64,000 nucleotides of DNA. Origin: Myxococcota bacterium. Lineage in GTDB: Bacteria; Myxococcota_A; Polyangia; HGW-17. Shown piece after piece: positions 52,177 to 60,408 of this stretch (the first letter of the stretch is position 1; each line of letters begins with the position of its first letter). The stretch lies in contig JAHJMN010000124.1 in the NCBI GenBank assembly GCA_018821305.1, positions 1 to 64,000 on the forward strand, in the 5' to 3' direction. A program made the translations under genes and the position numbers. Below the pieces are notes generated by a model. It had not been told where the DNA came from, did not search any database, and saw nothing but the letters and a program-made list of their open reading frames with translations.

Positions 52177-53145
52177 ATGTCACAGGAAAAACCTATTGTT
52201 GTCGTTGCTCTTGGCGGCCATGCATTTATGAGGCATAAAATGCCACCAACTCATGAGGAGCACCAGATCAGTGCTCAGATCATCAGTGAAATTCTCATGG
52301 AACTCATAAACCGGAACTATAATGTAATAATAACGCATGGTAATGGACCTCAGGTTGGAAATCTCCTTATTCAAAACGAAATCAGTCAGTCACAGGTTCC
52401 ACCTCAACCACTTGATGTCCTGGTTGCAATGACGGAAGGCAGCCTCGGCTACATAATGCAGCAGTCGCTTCTGAACGAATTGAAAAAAGTTGGCCTCGAG
52501 AAATATGTCGTTACTAAAATTACGCAAGTAGTAGTTGATGAGGATGATGAAGCATTCAAAAATCCTACCAAACCAATTGGCCCATTTCTATCCGAAGAGG
52601 AAGCACTCAAACGTAAAAACGAATTAGGTTGGAATGTTGTTGAGGATTCTGGCCGTGGTTGGCGTCGAATCGTTCCTTCACCGATTCCCATTAAAGTAAT
52701 TCAGCGACATACAATTCGTGACGCTGCAAAGCAGGGACACATTGTAATTGCCGGCGGCGGTGGTGGAATTCCAATTGTAAAACGCCGCGATGCCTCCGGA
52801 AATGAATACTATGCAGGAGTTGAAGCAGTAATTGACAAAGATCTTACAAGTGCACTTCTGGCGAAACAGGTGGGAGCGGAGCTTTTTATTATTTTGACTG
52901 ATGTGGAGCAGGTATACATCAATTTCCGCAAGCCCGACCAACAGGCATTGGGTGCATTAACCATAGAAATGATTGAAAAATATCAAAGGGAAGGGCACTT
53001 TGCTGTTGGTTCCATGGGACCCAAAATAGGGGCAGTAATGAATTTCCTCAGAGATGGCGGAAAACGCGCTCTTATTACGAGTCCTTCAGGTCTCAAGGAT
53101 GCCCTCGCTGGCCTTACCGGAACTCATTTTGTGGGTCGAATCTGA
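52177..53145 (+). CDS. arcC: Carbamate kinase
   Basis: Converts carbamoyl phosphate and ADP to carbamate/ATP, the ATP-yielding step of arginine/agmatine fermentation. Amino-acid kinase fold with 'VVALGGHAFM', 'THGNGPQVGNLL', 'VAMTEGSLGYIMQQSL', 'GRGWRRIVPSPIP', 'AGGGGGIPI', 'AVIDKDLTSALLA' and 'GSMGPKIGAVM'. 322 aa, normal length. The ATG has GTGAGGA upstream. No arcA or arcB adjacent; rocD elsewhere in the window could connect ornithine metabolism, which is inference. Confidence 0.95.
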   Translation: MSQEKPIVVVALGGHAFMRHKMPPTHEEHQISAQIISEILMELINRNYNVIITHGNGPQVGNLLIQNEISQSQVPPQPLDVLVAMTEGSLGYIMQQSLLNELKKVGLEKYVVTKITQVVVDEDDEAFKNPTKPIGPFLSEEEALKRKNELGWNVVEDSGRGWRRIVPSPIPIKVIQRHTIRDAAKQGHIVIAGGGGGIPIVKRRDASGNEYYAGVEAVIDKDLTSALLAKQVGAELFIILTDVEQVYINFRKPDQQALGALTIEMIEKYQREGHFAVGSMGPKIGAVMNFLRDGGKRALITSPSGLKDALAGLTGTHFVGRI

Positions 53146-53215
53146 ATCCGAATAGTCTTAGTTCACTTTTTAATATTTTTTCGATGTCTGGTTGGGACTA
53201 GAACATATCTGTAGA

Positions 53216-53361
53216 TAGTTCGTGTCCGGAAATTCGCTTCGCGAAGAATTTTATTAAAAATTCTATCCGGCCACTATTAATATTTTCGACGCCTTGCGGT
53301 TACTTTTCTGAGGGAAAAACTGACGAAAAATTTGAAAAACTGAATTTCAGGACAGTAACTA
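53216..53361 (+). repeat. Two-hairpin dispersed repeat, type A (copy A5)
   Basis: Complete type A copy, TAGTT...AACTA, with the CCGGA/TCCGG left stem like A3 and the GAATTTT/AAAATTC inner hairpin. The right module has one mismatch (ACTTTTCTGA). It lies between arcC and thiI, with its right end toward thiI. Confidence 0.85.
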
Positions 53362-53502
53362 GATATCAGTCTTCAATCTTTAAAAACGAAACCGGTCTAA
53401 ACCGCTTTTGACTTTAAAGGATCTAAAACAAATTATAGATTGTGAAAATGAATGATCTTTAAAAAATTCAACACAATCATATTACTCTGAAAGCATTTCT
53501 AA

Positions 53503-54657
53503 ATGAAATTTATTTTAGTTTTACGATTTGGTGAGATATTTCTCAAAGGAAAAAACAGGCATTTTTTTAAATCTATACTAAGGCAGAACCTACTGAAAGC
53601 GCTTGAAGGTATACCCTCGGAGCTTATTGTCTATCATGGCAGGTATATTGTCAGGACAGACCATCTTGATGAGGCTGTTTGTGCTTGCTCAAAGATTTTC
53701 GGGCTTACTTCAATCAGTCCATCAATTTCCTTTGATAAAAATATAGAAGCAGCTGGAGAAGCAGCCCTTTCGCTGGTTCGTCATACGGAAAATATTAAAT
53801 CATTCAAGGTTATTGTAAATCGAAGTGATAAATCATTTCCGATGAAAAGTCCTGAAATCGCATATGAAATCGGTGGTCTTATTCACATGACTGAAAATAT
53901 TCCCGTGGATCTTCATAATCCAGGTCATGTTATTGAACTAGAGATCGGTCCGGATATTTGTTTCGTGTCTGCCCTTAGAATCGCTGGTCCCGGTGGTCTC
54001 CCTGTGGGAGTATCAGGCTCAGTTGAACTGCTGTTAAGTGCTGGTATTGACAGTCCAGTAGCTGGCTGGATGATGATGAAGCGAGGTGCTTTAATTAATG
54101 CGACAACATTTTACTCTCCCCCCTGGGTCGGAGAGGAGAGCCTTGAAAAAGCTCAAATGTTGTGTAAAACATTAAAGAAATGGCAGCCAAACAACCCCAT
54201 GAAATTGACTGTTGTAAAATACGGAGAAGCACAGCGAATATTGAGAAAGTGTCGCCCAGGGAAACTGGCAGTAATATTATATCGAAGACTTATGTTGCGA
54301 GTTGCGGCTCAAGTGGCTGCAAATAATGGCGCCAAGGCACTGGTTACCGGCGAAAGTCTTGGTCAGGTTGCTTCTCAAACTCTTGAAAATATGATTGCTA
54401 TCAATCAGGCATCCCCCATGCTTGTGCTTAGACCCCTGGTCGCTTTCGATAAGTCCGACACCATCAGTATTGCAAAGAATATTGATACGTTTGATATCAG
54501 TATTCTTCCTCATCAGGACAGTTGTACTTTATTTATGCCAGAGGCTCCGGAAACAAAAGCCCGTCTTGTGGATGTTATCAGAGCTGAGGAAAATGTGGAT
54601 ATGGACGCCATGGTTGCCGAGCTCATCGAGAAATCCTCAGTAATCGAAATCGAATAG
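53503..54657 (+). CDS. thiI: tRNA 4-thiouridine synthase ThiI (no rhodanese domain)
   Basis: ATP-dependent tRNA sulfurtransferase. N-terminal ferredoxin-like and THUMP parts ('RFGEIFLKGKNRHFFKSILRQN'), then the PP-loop 'LLSAGIDSPVAGWMMMKRG' (adenylation of U8), 'VTGESLGQVASQTLENM', and 'HQDSCTLFMPEAPETKA'. 384 aa without the C-terminal rhodanese domain, as in many non-enterobacterial ThiI; sulfur must come from another carrier. The Shine-Dalgarno sequence is weak. Converges with gpmI. Confidence 0.93.
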   Translation: MKFILVLRFGEIFLKGKNRHFFKSILRQNLLKALEGIPSELIVYHGRYIVRTDHLDEAVCACSKIFGLTSISPSISFDKNIEAAGEAALSLVRHTENIKSFKVIVNRSDKSFPMKSPEIAYEIGGLIHMTENIPVDLHNPGHVIELEIGPDICFVSALRIAGPGGLPVGVSGSVELLLSAGIDSPVAGWMMMKRGALINATTFYSPPWVGEESLEKAQMLCKTLKKWQPNNPMKLTVVKYGEAQRILRKCRPGKLAVILYRRLMLRVAAQVAANNGAKALVTGESLGQVASQTLENMIAINQASPMLVLRPLVAFDKSDTISIAKNIDTFDISILPHQDSCTLFMPEAPETKARLVDVIRAEENVDMDAMVAELIEKSSVIEIE

Positions 54658-54785
54658 TTGTTTTTAAAGTGTCACAAGTGAAAATTTCGAGTGAAACTTC
54701 TGGACTGCTTTCGGAATAATATGATTGTGTTTAATACTGGCAAGAACGTCCAATTTCACAATCGTCATAATTTGTTTTAGGAGCT

Positions 54786-56423
54786 TCAACAGACTGGTTT
54801 TATGAGGGATTTTTCATAATCAGAAGGGGGGGTAAATCCGAGAATAGTCATCACTGTGGCGGCATTATTTGCCAGACCGGGGTTTTCAACATTTTCATCG
54901 ATTACAAAACGTTCCTGCGGGTCATAAACAAGATAAATGACTTTGTTAAGTGTGTGAGCAGTTTTTGGAGTCGGTTTTCCATTTTCCCCTCTCAATATTT
55001 CACCTTTTTTAGTCATATACATTTCATCGGCATTTCCATGATCTGCAGTTATTATAAGAACGGCGCCGGATTCATTGACTGCTTCAAGGATTCGGCCAAT
55101 AGCAAGATCTACAGATTCAACGGCATAGAGGGCGGCATCAAAAACTCCAGTGTGCCCAACCATGTCTCCGTTTGCAAAATTCACACGAATATAATCAAAC
55201 TCTCCGCTGGAAATAGCAGCGATAACTTCATCAGATACTTCTGCTGATTTCATCCATGGGCGTTGTTCAAATGGAACCCTGTCTGAAGGAACTTCAACGT
55301 ATTTCTCAAGGTTATTATTAAACTTACCGCTTCGGTTACCGTTCCAGAAGTATGTGACATGACCATATTTTTGTGTCTCTGCGCAAGCGAATTGACGGAT
55401 ATTGTTAAAAGCGAGGAATTCACCCAGAGTTCGATTGATAGCAGGGGGTGAAACCAGATAGTTGGAAGGAATGTGAGTGTCTCCATCGTATTCCATCATA
55501 CCCGAAAAGAGGACATCTGGCCTTTTTCCACGATCAAAGTAGGGAAAATTATCCTGTTCGAAAGCCTTTGAAATCTCAATGGCTCGATCTCCCCGGAAAT
55601 TGAAAAAGATAACGGCATCCCCATCGGAAATGGTACCTACGGGCTTTTCATCAAAGCCGATAACAAATTCCGGTAAAAACTGATCCGTCGCTGAGTGATC
55701 TTCGTTGTAATAAGTTTGAACTGCTTCGGAAGCTGACTTGAACATCCGACCTTTACCGTGAACATGGGCATTCCAGCCTCTTTCTACAATTCTCCAGTCA
55801 GCTTCATATCTGTCCATGGTGACAACCATGCGGCCGCCTCCGGAAGCAATGCGATAATTTAAACCACCGGAATTTGCACTGGAAATGAAATTTTCAAGAA
55901 TTTCTATATACTGGAGAGCAGATTTCTCGCCAACATCACGACCATCAAGTAATATATGGTAGCAGACATTTGTAGCACCATTAGTGACTAGTTCTTGGGA
56001 TATAGCTATTAAATGATCGATGTGACTGTGAACATTGCCGTCTGATAAAAGACCAATAAAATGAACCACGGAATGTTGGCTCACTTGAATGATTTTTTTG
56101 AAAAGGGGAGTTTCAAAAATAGACCGGGTTTCAATGGCTCGATTAACAAGTTTTGCCCCCTGTTCGAAGACTCTTCCTGCCCCAAGAGCATTGTGTCCTA
56201 CTTCGCTGTTGCCCATGTCATCATCACTGGGAAGGCCTACTGCTTTTCCGTGAGCGGCAACTAAAGTGTGAGGGCAGGTGGCAATAAGTTGGTCTAAATG
56301 AGGAGTGTATGCGGCTGCCACAGCGTTTCCTGGCCCCGGGGATGCAACTCCAACACCATCCATGATAATCTGCACAAGCGGAACGTTAATTCCAGAGAAT
56401 TGATTGTTTTTTTCCAGTTTCAT
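54786..56423 (-). CDS. gpmI: 2,3-bisphosphoglycerate-independent phosphoglycerate mutase
   Basis: Mn-dependent glycolytic enzyme interconverting 3- and 2-phosphoglycerate. Seen: 'QIIMDGVGVASPGPGNAVAAA', 'DDDMGNSEVGHNALGAGRVFEQG' with the catalytic Ser, 'HIDHLIAISQELVTNG', 'DGRDVGEKSALQYIEILE', 'GGGRMVVTMDRYEADW', 'NFANGDMVGHTG' and 'ITADHGNADEMY'. 545 aa. Start at 56423; the leader is only about 21 bp from the end of repeat B4, so its promoter would have to lie in the repeat or further upstream. Confidence 0.95.
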   Translation of the reverse strand: MKLEKNNQFSGINVPLVQIIMDGVGVASPGPGNAVAAAYTPHLDQLIATCPHTLVAAHGKAVGLPSDDDMGNSEVGHNALGAGRVFEQGAKLVNRAIETRSIFETPLFKKIIQVSQHSVVHFIGLLSDGNVHSHIDHLIAISQELVTNGATNVCYHILLDGRDVGEKSALQYIEILENFISSANSGGLNYRIASGGGRMVVTMDRYEADWRIVERGWNAHVHGKGRMFKSASEAVQTYYNEDHSATDQFLPEFVIGFDEKPVGTISDGDAVIFFNFRGDRAIEISKAFEQDNFPYFDRGKRPDVLFSGMMEYDGDTHIPSNYLVSPPAINRTLGEFLAFNNIRQFACAETQKYGHVTYFWNGNRSGKFNNNLEKYVEVPSDRVPFEQRPWMKSAEVSDEVIAAISSGEFDYIRVNFANGDMVGHTGVFDAALYAVESVDLAIGRILEAVNESGAVLIITADHGNADEMYMTKKGEILRGENGKPTPKTAHTLNKVIYLVYDPQERFVIDENVENPGLANNAATVMTILGFTPPSDYEKSLIKPVC

Positions 56424-56444
56424 TTTTTACTCACTTGATTAAAA

Positions 56445-56595
56445 AGTTAATGTCCTGAAATACGAACTTTTTAAGTTTAAACCAAAATTGGACACAGGAC
56501 ATTAAGAATGAAGACCTTGATATTATCGTAGTGTTTTGAACAACATGATTTATTAAACATGCTCAATTAAAAAAATGAATTTCAGGGCAGAACTA
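56445..56595 (-). repeat. Two-hairpin dispersed repeat, type B (copy B4)
   Basis: Reverse-oriented copy filling almost the whole 178-bp pilB-gpmI gap: 6 bp from the pilB stop and 21 bp from the gpmI start. Ends AGTTAATGTCCTGAAAT and TTTCAGGGCAGAACTA. Linker GAAGACCTTGATATTAT as in the other type B copies. Confidence 0.75.
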
Positions 56596-56601
56596 AAGAG
56601 A

Positions 56602-58305
56602 TTAGTCTGAAGCGGTAACGCGAGTGACTTCTTCGATAGTTGTAACACCTTCGACAATTTTTTGAACGCCGCTCATGCGGAGGGTTCTCATTCCAAGTTT
56701 TATTGCTGCGGCCTTGAGCTCAGCACCGCTTGCTCCCTGAATGATTAAATCCTTGAGTTCATCATAAGCCCACATTACTTCATAAAGAGCGATTCGGCCT
56801 TTATAACCGGTATTGTTACATACTCTGCATCCGCGCCCTTTATAAATATGTTTTATTTCAGCAAGTTCGGACTGTGGCATTCCAAGTTCCGCAAGTGCTT
56901 CTTTGGGGGCAGGAATTGGTTCGCGGCATTCACTGCAAATTTTACGGGCAAGTCGCTGAGCTAAAATCAGATTGACCGAGGCCGTTACAAGGAATGGTTC
57001 AACACCCATGTTCAGGAGTCGATTAATTGTAGATGGCGCGTCATTTGTATGCAGTGTTGAAAGGACTAAGTGACCGGTGAGTGCTGCCTTAACAGCGATT
57101 TCTGCAGTTTCAAAGTCTCGAATCTCACCGACCATGATGATATCAGGATCCTGACGAAGGAATGAGCGAAGAGAGGCGGCAAAATCAAGGCCGATGTCGT
57201 CATGGATTTGAACCTGATTGATTCCTGGAAGGTTGAACTCAACGGGATCTTCGGCGGTGCTGATGTTTGAATCGATTTTATTCAGTTCAGACAGGGCACT
57301 GTAAAGAGTAGTTGTTTTACCGGAACCCGTAGGGCCAGTAACCAATACCATGCCGTAGGGTTGATAAATTGCTTTTTTAAACAGTGATAAGGCTTCGGTT
57401 TCAAAACCAAGTTTGGTCATATCAAGTTGCAGATTGCCCTTATCTAAAAGACGGAGAACTATCTTTTCACCAAAGAGAGTAGGTAGAACGCTGACGCGGA
57501 AATCCATTTCCCGGTTTTTTCCAACCTTCAATTTAATACGACCGTCCTGAGGCAAGCGGCGTTCTGCAATATCAAGATTACTCATAATTTTTACTCTCGA
57601 TATTATTGCATTTTTCATTCGAGCGGGGGGTTTCATTTCTTCATGGAGAACACCATCAATACGAAACCGCACACGGAAGAATTTTTCATAGGGTTCAATA
57701 TGAATATCTGATGCACCTTTTTTTATGGCGCTAAGGAGCATGTAGTTGACATACTTGATAACTGGAGCTTCCTCGGAGGCTTTTTCGAGATCAAGCACAT
57801 TAATGGCGTCGTCTTCGTTATCTGAGAAGGCAATTTCTTCATCTTCAAACTCAAAAATTGTCTCATCAAAGGTGACTGCTGGGGCATAATAACGATTTAA
57901 AGCATCTTCAATTGCTGTGTCAGCAGCAACCATAACTTCCATTTTATAACCCGGTACAGAAAAGTTCAGTTCGTCAATAGCGTTGATGTCACTCGGATCA
58001 GCCATGGCAACAATCAATGAAGAACCCGCCCGGTTAATGGCGATGACCATATGTCTGCGAGCAATGTTTTCTGGAATAATTTTGACAACATCGGGATCGA
58101 TGTCCGTGTGAGAAAGATCAACGGGAGGAACTCCATAATGGGAGGCAATAAACCCAGTTAAGTTGGATTCATCTATCAATCCCATTTTTGCTAACGTATA
58201 TCCAAGTCGTTTACCGGATTTACGCTGCTCGTCCTGTGCATCTCTTAGTTGAGATGGTGTGATTAGACTTTCTCTTAAAAGAATATCCCCGAGCCTTGAA
58301 CTCAT
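56602..58305 (-). CDS. pilB: Type IV pilus/type II secretion ATPase (PilB/GspE family)
   Basis: Hexameric ATPase that drives pilus extension or pseudopilus assembly. The N-terminal MshEN/T2SSE_N domain ('GDILLRESLITPSQLRDAQDEQ') is followed by 'ASDIHIEPYEKFFRVRFRIDGVL', Walker A 'GPTGSGKTTTLYSAL', Asp box 'TAEDPVEFNLPGINQVQI', Walker B 'FLRQDPDIIMVGEIRD', His box 'LTGHLVLSTLHTND' and the zinc site 'CSECREP...CRVCNNTGYKG'. 567 aa. Last gene of an envelope operon, 36 bp after the PPC lipoprotein. Confidence 0.93.
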   Translation of the reverse strand: MSSRLGDILLRESLITPSQLRDAQDEQRKSGKRLGYTLAKMGLIDESNLTGFIASHYGVPPVDLSHTDIDPDVVKIIPENIARRHMVIAINRAGSSLIVAMADPSDINAIDELNFSVPGYKMEVMVAADTAIEDALNRYYAPAVTFDETIFEFEDEEIAFSDNEDDAINVLDLEKASEEAPVIKYVNYMLLSAIKKGASDIHIEPYEKFFRVRFRIDGVLHEEMKPPARMKNAIISRVKIMSNLDIAERRLPQDGRIKLKVGKNREMDFRVSVLPTLFGEKIVLRLLDKGNLQLDMTKLGFETEALSLFKKAIYQPYGMVLVTGPTGSGKTTTLYSALSELNKIDSNISTAEDPVEFNLPGINQVQIHDDIGLDFAASLRSFLRQDPDIIMVGEIRDFETAEIAVKAALTGHLVLSTLHTNDAPSTINRLLNMGVEPFLVTASVNLILAQRLARKICSECREPIPAPKEALAELGMPQSELAEIKHIYKGRGCRVCNNTGYKGRIALYEVMWAYDELKDLIIQGASGAELKAAAIKLGMRTLRMSGVQKIVEGVTTIEEVTRVTASD

Positions 58306-58341
58306 TATTTAACTCCTGGAATTACTGTGAGATTCAGGAAA

Positions 58342-58998
58342 TTATTTAGCAGTCGAAGCTGTAATTTCCCATTGAAGAACGTATTTATTAATGTCAGCAT
58401 AGGTCTTTCCAAAAACCATCAAGTAGTACCAGCCCTCAGTGGGAACCAGAAAAGTGAATTCTTCTTCAACTGCTTCTGAAGGGGTACTTCCTGTTTTCCA
58501 ACTATAGGCATCCGGATTGCTTAGGTTGTATGTGCCAGAGTTAGGATCCTGATGGAAGAAAGAAATGTCTAAATTCCCATTAACTGCGTTTGTGTAGAAC
58601 ATACTCATATTAATGGTTTCACCCGCTTTAAGGTGAATTTTATAAATATCAATGTCTCCCTCACCACATATGACAAGATTAGATGAGGTAAAAGGGATGT
58701 CATATCTTGTCGGACAAGCAGGATTTACGATATCTCCGCACTGGAGCGTATAGGCAAGAGAAGGAACATTATTTGGTTCGAAATCCTGATCTGCATATCC
58801 ATGAACAGTATTGAAAAAGTAGTCTGTCCAACAGGCTGGTTTTTGATCAAGACAAATTCCACCGTAGCAGGAGTATCCATCGGGACATTCCGGATTGCCA
58901 TGAGAGCCACCGCATACAAATGGATTATCGTTCAGATCAGGGTTATAACATCCGTAAAAACTTAATACGGTTATAAAAAGGAGGAAAAGTTTTCTCAT
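58342..58998 (-). CDS. Cysteine-rich PPC-domain-like lipoprotein, 218 aa
   Basis: Lipobox 'VLSFYGCYNP'. A cysteine-rich stretch ('PECPDGYSCYGGICL') of the kind common in myxobacterial secreted proteins is followed by a C-terminal beta-sandwich resembling the bacterial pre-peptidase C-terminal domain ('GDIDIYKIHLKAGETINMSMFYT', 'VPTEGWYYLMVFG'). Probably at the outer membrane surface or periplasm. 20 bp after the TPR gene and 36 bp before pilB, all one strand. Confidence 0.75.
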   Translation of the reverse strand: MRKLFLLFITVLSFYGCYNPDLNDNPFVCGGSHGNPECPDGYSCYGGICLDQKPACWTDYFFNTVHGYADQDFEPNNVPSLAYTLQCGDIVNPACPTRYDIPFTSSNLVICGEGDIDIYKIHLKAGETINMSMFYTNAVNGNLDISFFHQDPNSGTYNLSNPDAYSWKTGSTPSEAVEEEFTFLVPTEGWYYLMVFGKTYADINKYVLQWEITASTAK

Positions 58999-59018
58999 TA
59001 TTTAGTGCCTCCGGGAAA

Positions 59019-60374
59019 CTAAAAGTTAAATGATGTTCCGATGCCAACGGTGGAATCACCGAACATCGGAGTTATCAGGAAACTGGATCTTGCCGGTTTA
59101 CCACCGGTAATAACGTCAAAACTAAGGGAAGATGGAATAATCTCCAAACTGTCCAGCCAGAAATAAACTGCAGCTGCAGCGGCAAGTGTAGCAAAGCCTG
59201 CAGCAATAAACATCGTGTTTTGATACATTTTCCCTTTGCTGTCATAATCTGCAATTGAACCAGAGAAAGGTACAATCCCTCCGGAGTATCTGGAGGTAGG
59301 TGGATATGACTGGGTTGTTTTTCCATCAGGCTTATAATTCATCTGGCTATCGCTAAGCAGGGTAGCCTGATTCTGTGCAAGAAACCCAAATGCGATACTG
59401 GCGCCTATAAGAGCAGCAGCGACTCCTGTTGTTCCAATGGCGAAATAAAAGCTCTTGGGTCTTGTTTTCCCATGTTCTGTTTTTCCAATATTGCTTATGC
59501 CGGGTGTTTTGTTTTCATTTCCACTTGCACCAGGATCTTTGACACCTGCCTCAACCTCACTACAGGCCATTTTACCACCGGGCTGTAGTGGATTTTTCTT
59601 ATTAATGTCGACAATAAATGGGCTGGATTCGGTACCTGAACCAGCGATTTTTTTACCCGATACACCAATTGCTTCAATATAATACTGTAAAATTGAGCCA
59701 GAAAGAGCACTACAGGGTAAAATAAAGAAATAAATATCGTTTGAGTCAACTTTCATCTTAACTTTCTGATATTTATCCTGACCGGGTTTTCTATAGTAAA
59801 TATAAAGCCAAGCTCTTTTGATATCTTCCGGAAGTTCAACTTCGAGTTTTGCAGGATGATTTGGCTGGGCTTCTTCAAGAGGCGTATGGATTAATTCACC
59901 TTTTTTGTATTTGCGAGTTCTTTTAACAGGTTTTTTATCAGGCGTTTTGTCAGGTGTTTTATCAGGTTTCTTATCAGGATCCTTAACAACAGGAACTACG
60001 ACTGTTGGGTCAGCTTTAGCGCTTGCACCAAGTTTTTTCAATGCATCTTCCGCCTTTTTACGGAGACCTGTCGGATCATTGATGCGAGCTTCTTCCAGAT
60101 ATTTTCTGTAATAAGTTACAGCTTCTTCCTTCAGTTCCGCATCTTTGTAAATTTCAGCAATATAAAAAAGAATAACTGGCTTTGGAATTGCCTGATAGGC
60201 TTCCTTCATTGCCTTGATTGCCTGCAGATATTTACCCTGCTGGTAAAGCATCTGACCTTTTTCAAAACTGGCTTTGGCAATATCTTTCTTCGTTTGCGCC
60301 TGAGCGATGGACGGCACGGCACACACTAATGATATCACCATAAAAAGTTTCAGTATAGAAAATTTATGTGTCAT
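59019..60374 (-). CDS. TPR-containing envelope protein, 451 aa
   Basis: Signal peptide ending 'SIAQAQ', then TPR helices ('FEKGQMLYQQGKYLQAIKAMKEAY', 'LFYIAEIYKDAELKEEAVTYYRKYLEEA'). A lysine/proline linker with tandem 'KPDKTPD' repeats follows, then a beta domain ('HTPLEEAQPNHPAKLEVELP') and a C-terminal part with two hydrophobic segments ('GTTGVAAALIGASIAFGFLA', 'IAAGFATLAAAAAVYFWL'). The track start is 8 codons early; the ATG at 60374 has GAGGAG. It probably scaffolds an envelope complex with its operon neighbours. Function unknown. Confidence 0.7.
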   Translation of the reverse strand: MTHKFSILKLFMVISLVCAVPSIAQAQTKKDIAKASFEKGQMLYQQGKYLQAIKAMKEAYQAIPKPVILFYIAEIYKDAELKEEAVTYYRKYLEEARINDPTGLRKKAEDALKKLGASAKADPTVVVPVVKDPDKKPDKTPDKTPDKKPVKRTRKYKKGELIHTPLEEAQPNHPAKLEVELPEDIKRAWLYIYYRKPGQDKYQKVKMKVDSNDIYFFILPCSALSGSILQYYIEAIGVSGKKIAGSGTESSPFIVDINKKNPLQPGGKMACSEVEAGVKDPGASGNENKTPGISNIGKTEHGKTRPKSFYFAIGTTGVAAALIGASIAFGFLAQNQATLLSDSQMNYKPDGKTTQSYPPTSRYSGGIVPFSGSIADYDSKGKMYQNTMFIAAGFATLAAAAAVYFWLDSLEIIPSSLSFDVITGGKPARSSFLITPMFGDSTVGIGTSFNF

Positions 60375-60408
60375 ACTAGACTCCTCAAAAACCAACATTT
60401 ACTGTTAC

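Noticed and set aside
1-56595. Repeats as a CRISPR array
   Set aside because: Copies are about 150 bp, lie kilobases apart in both orientations between unrelated genes, and there are no short regular spacers or cas genes.
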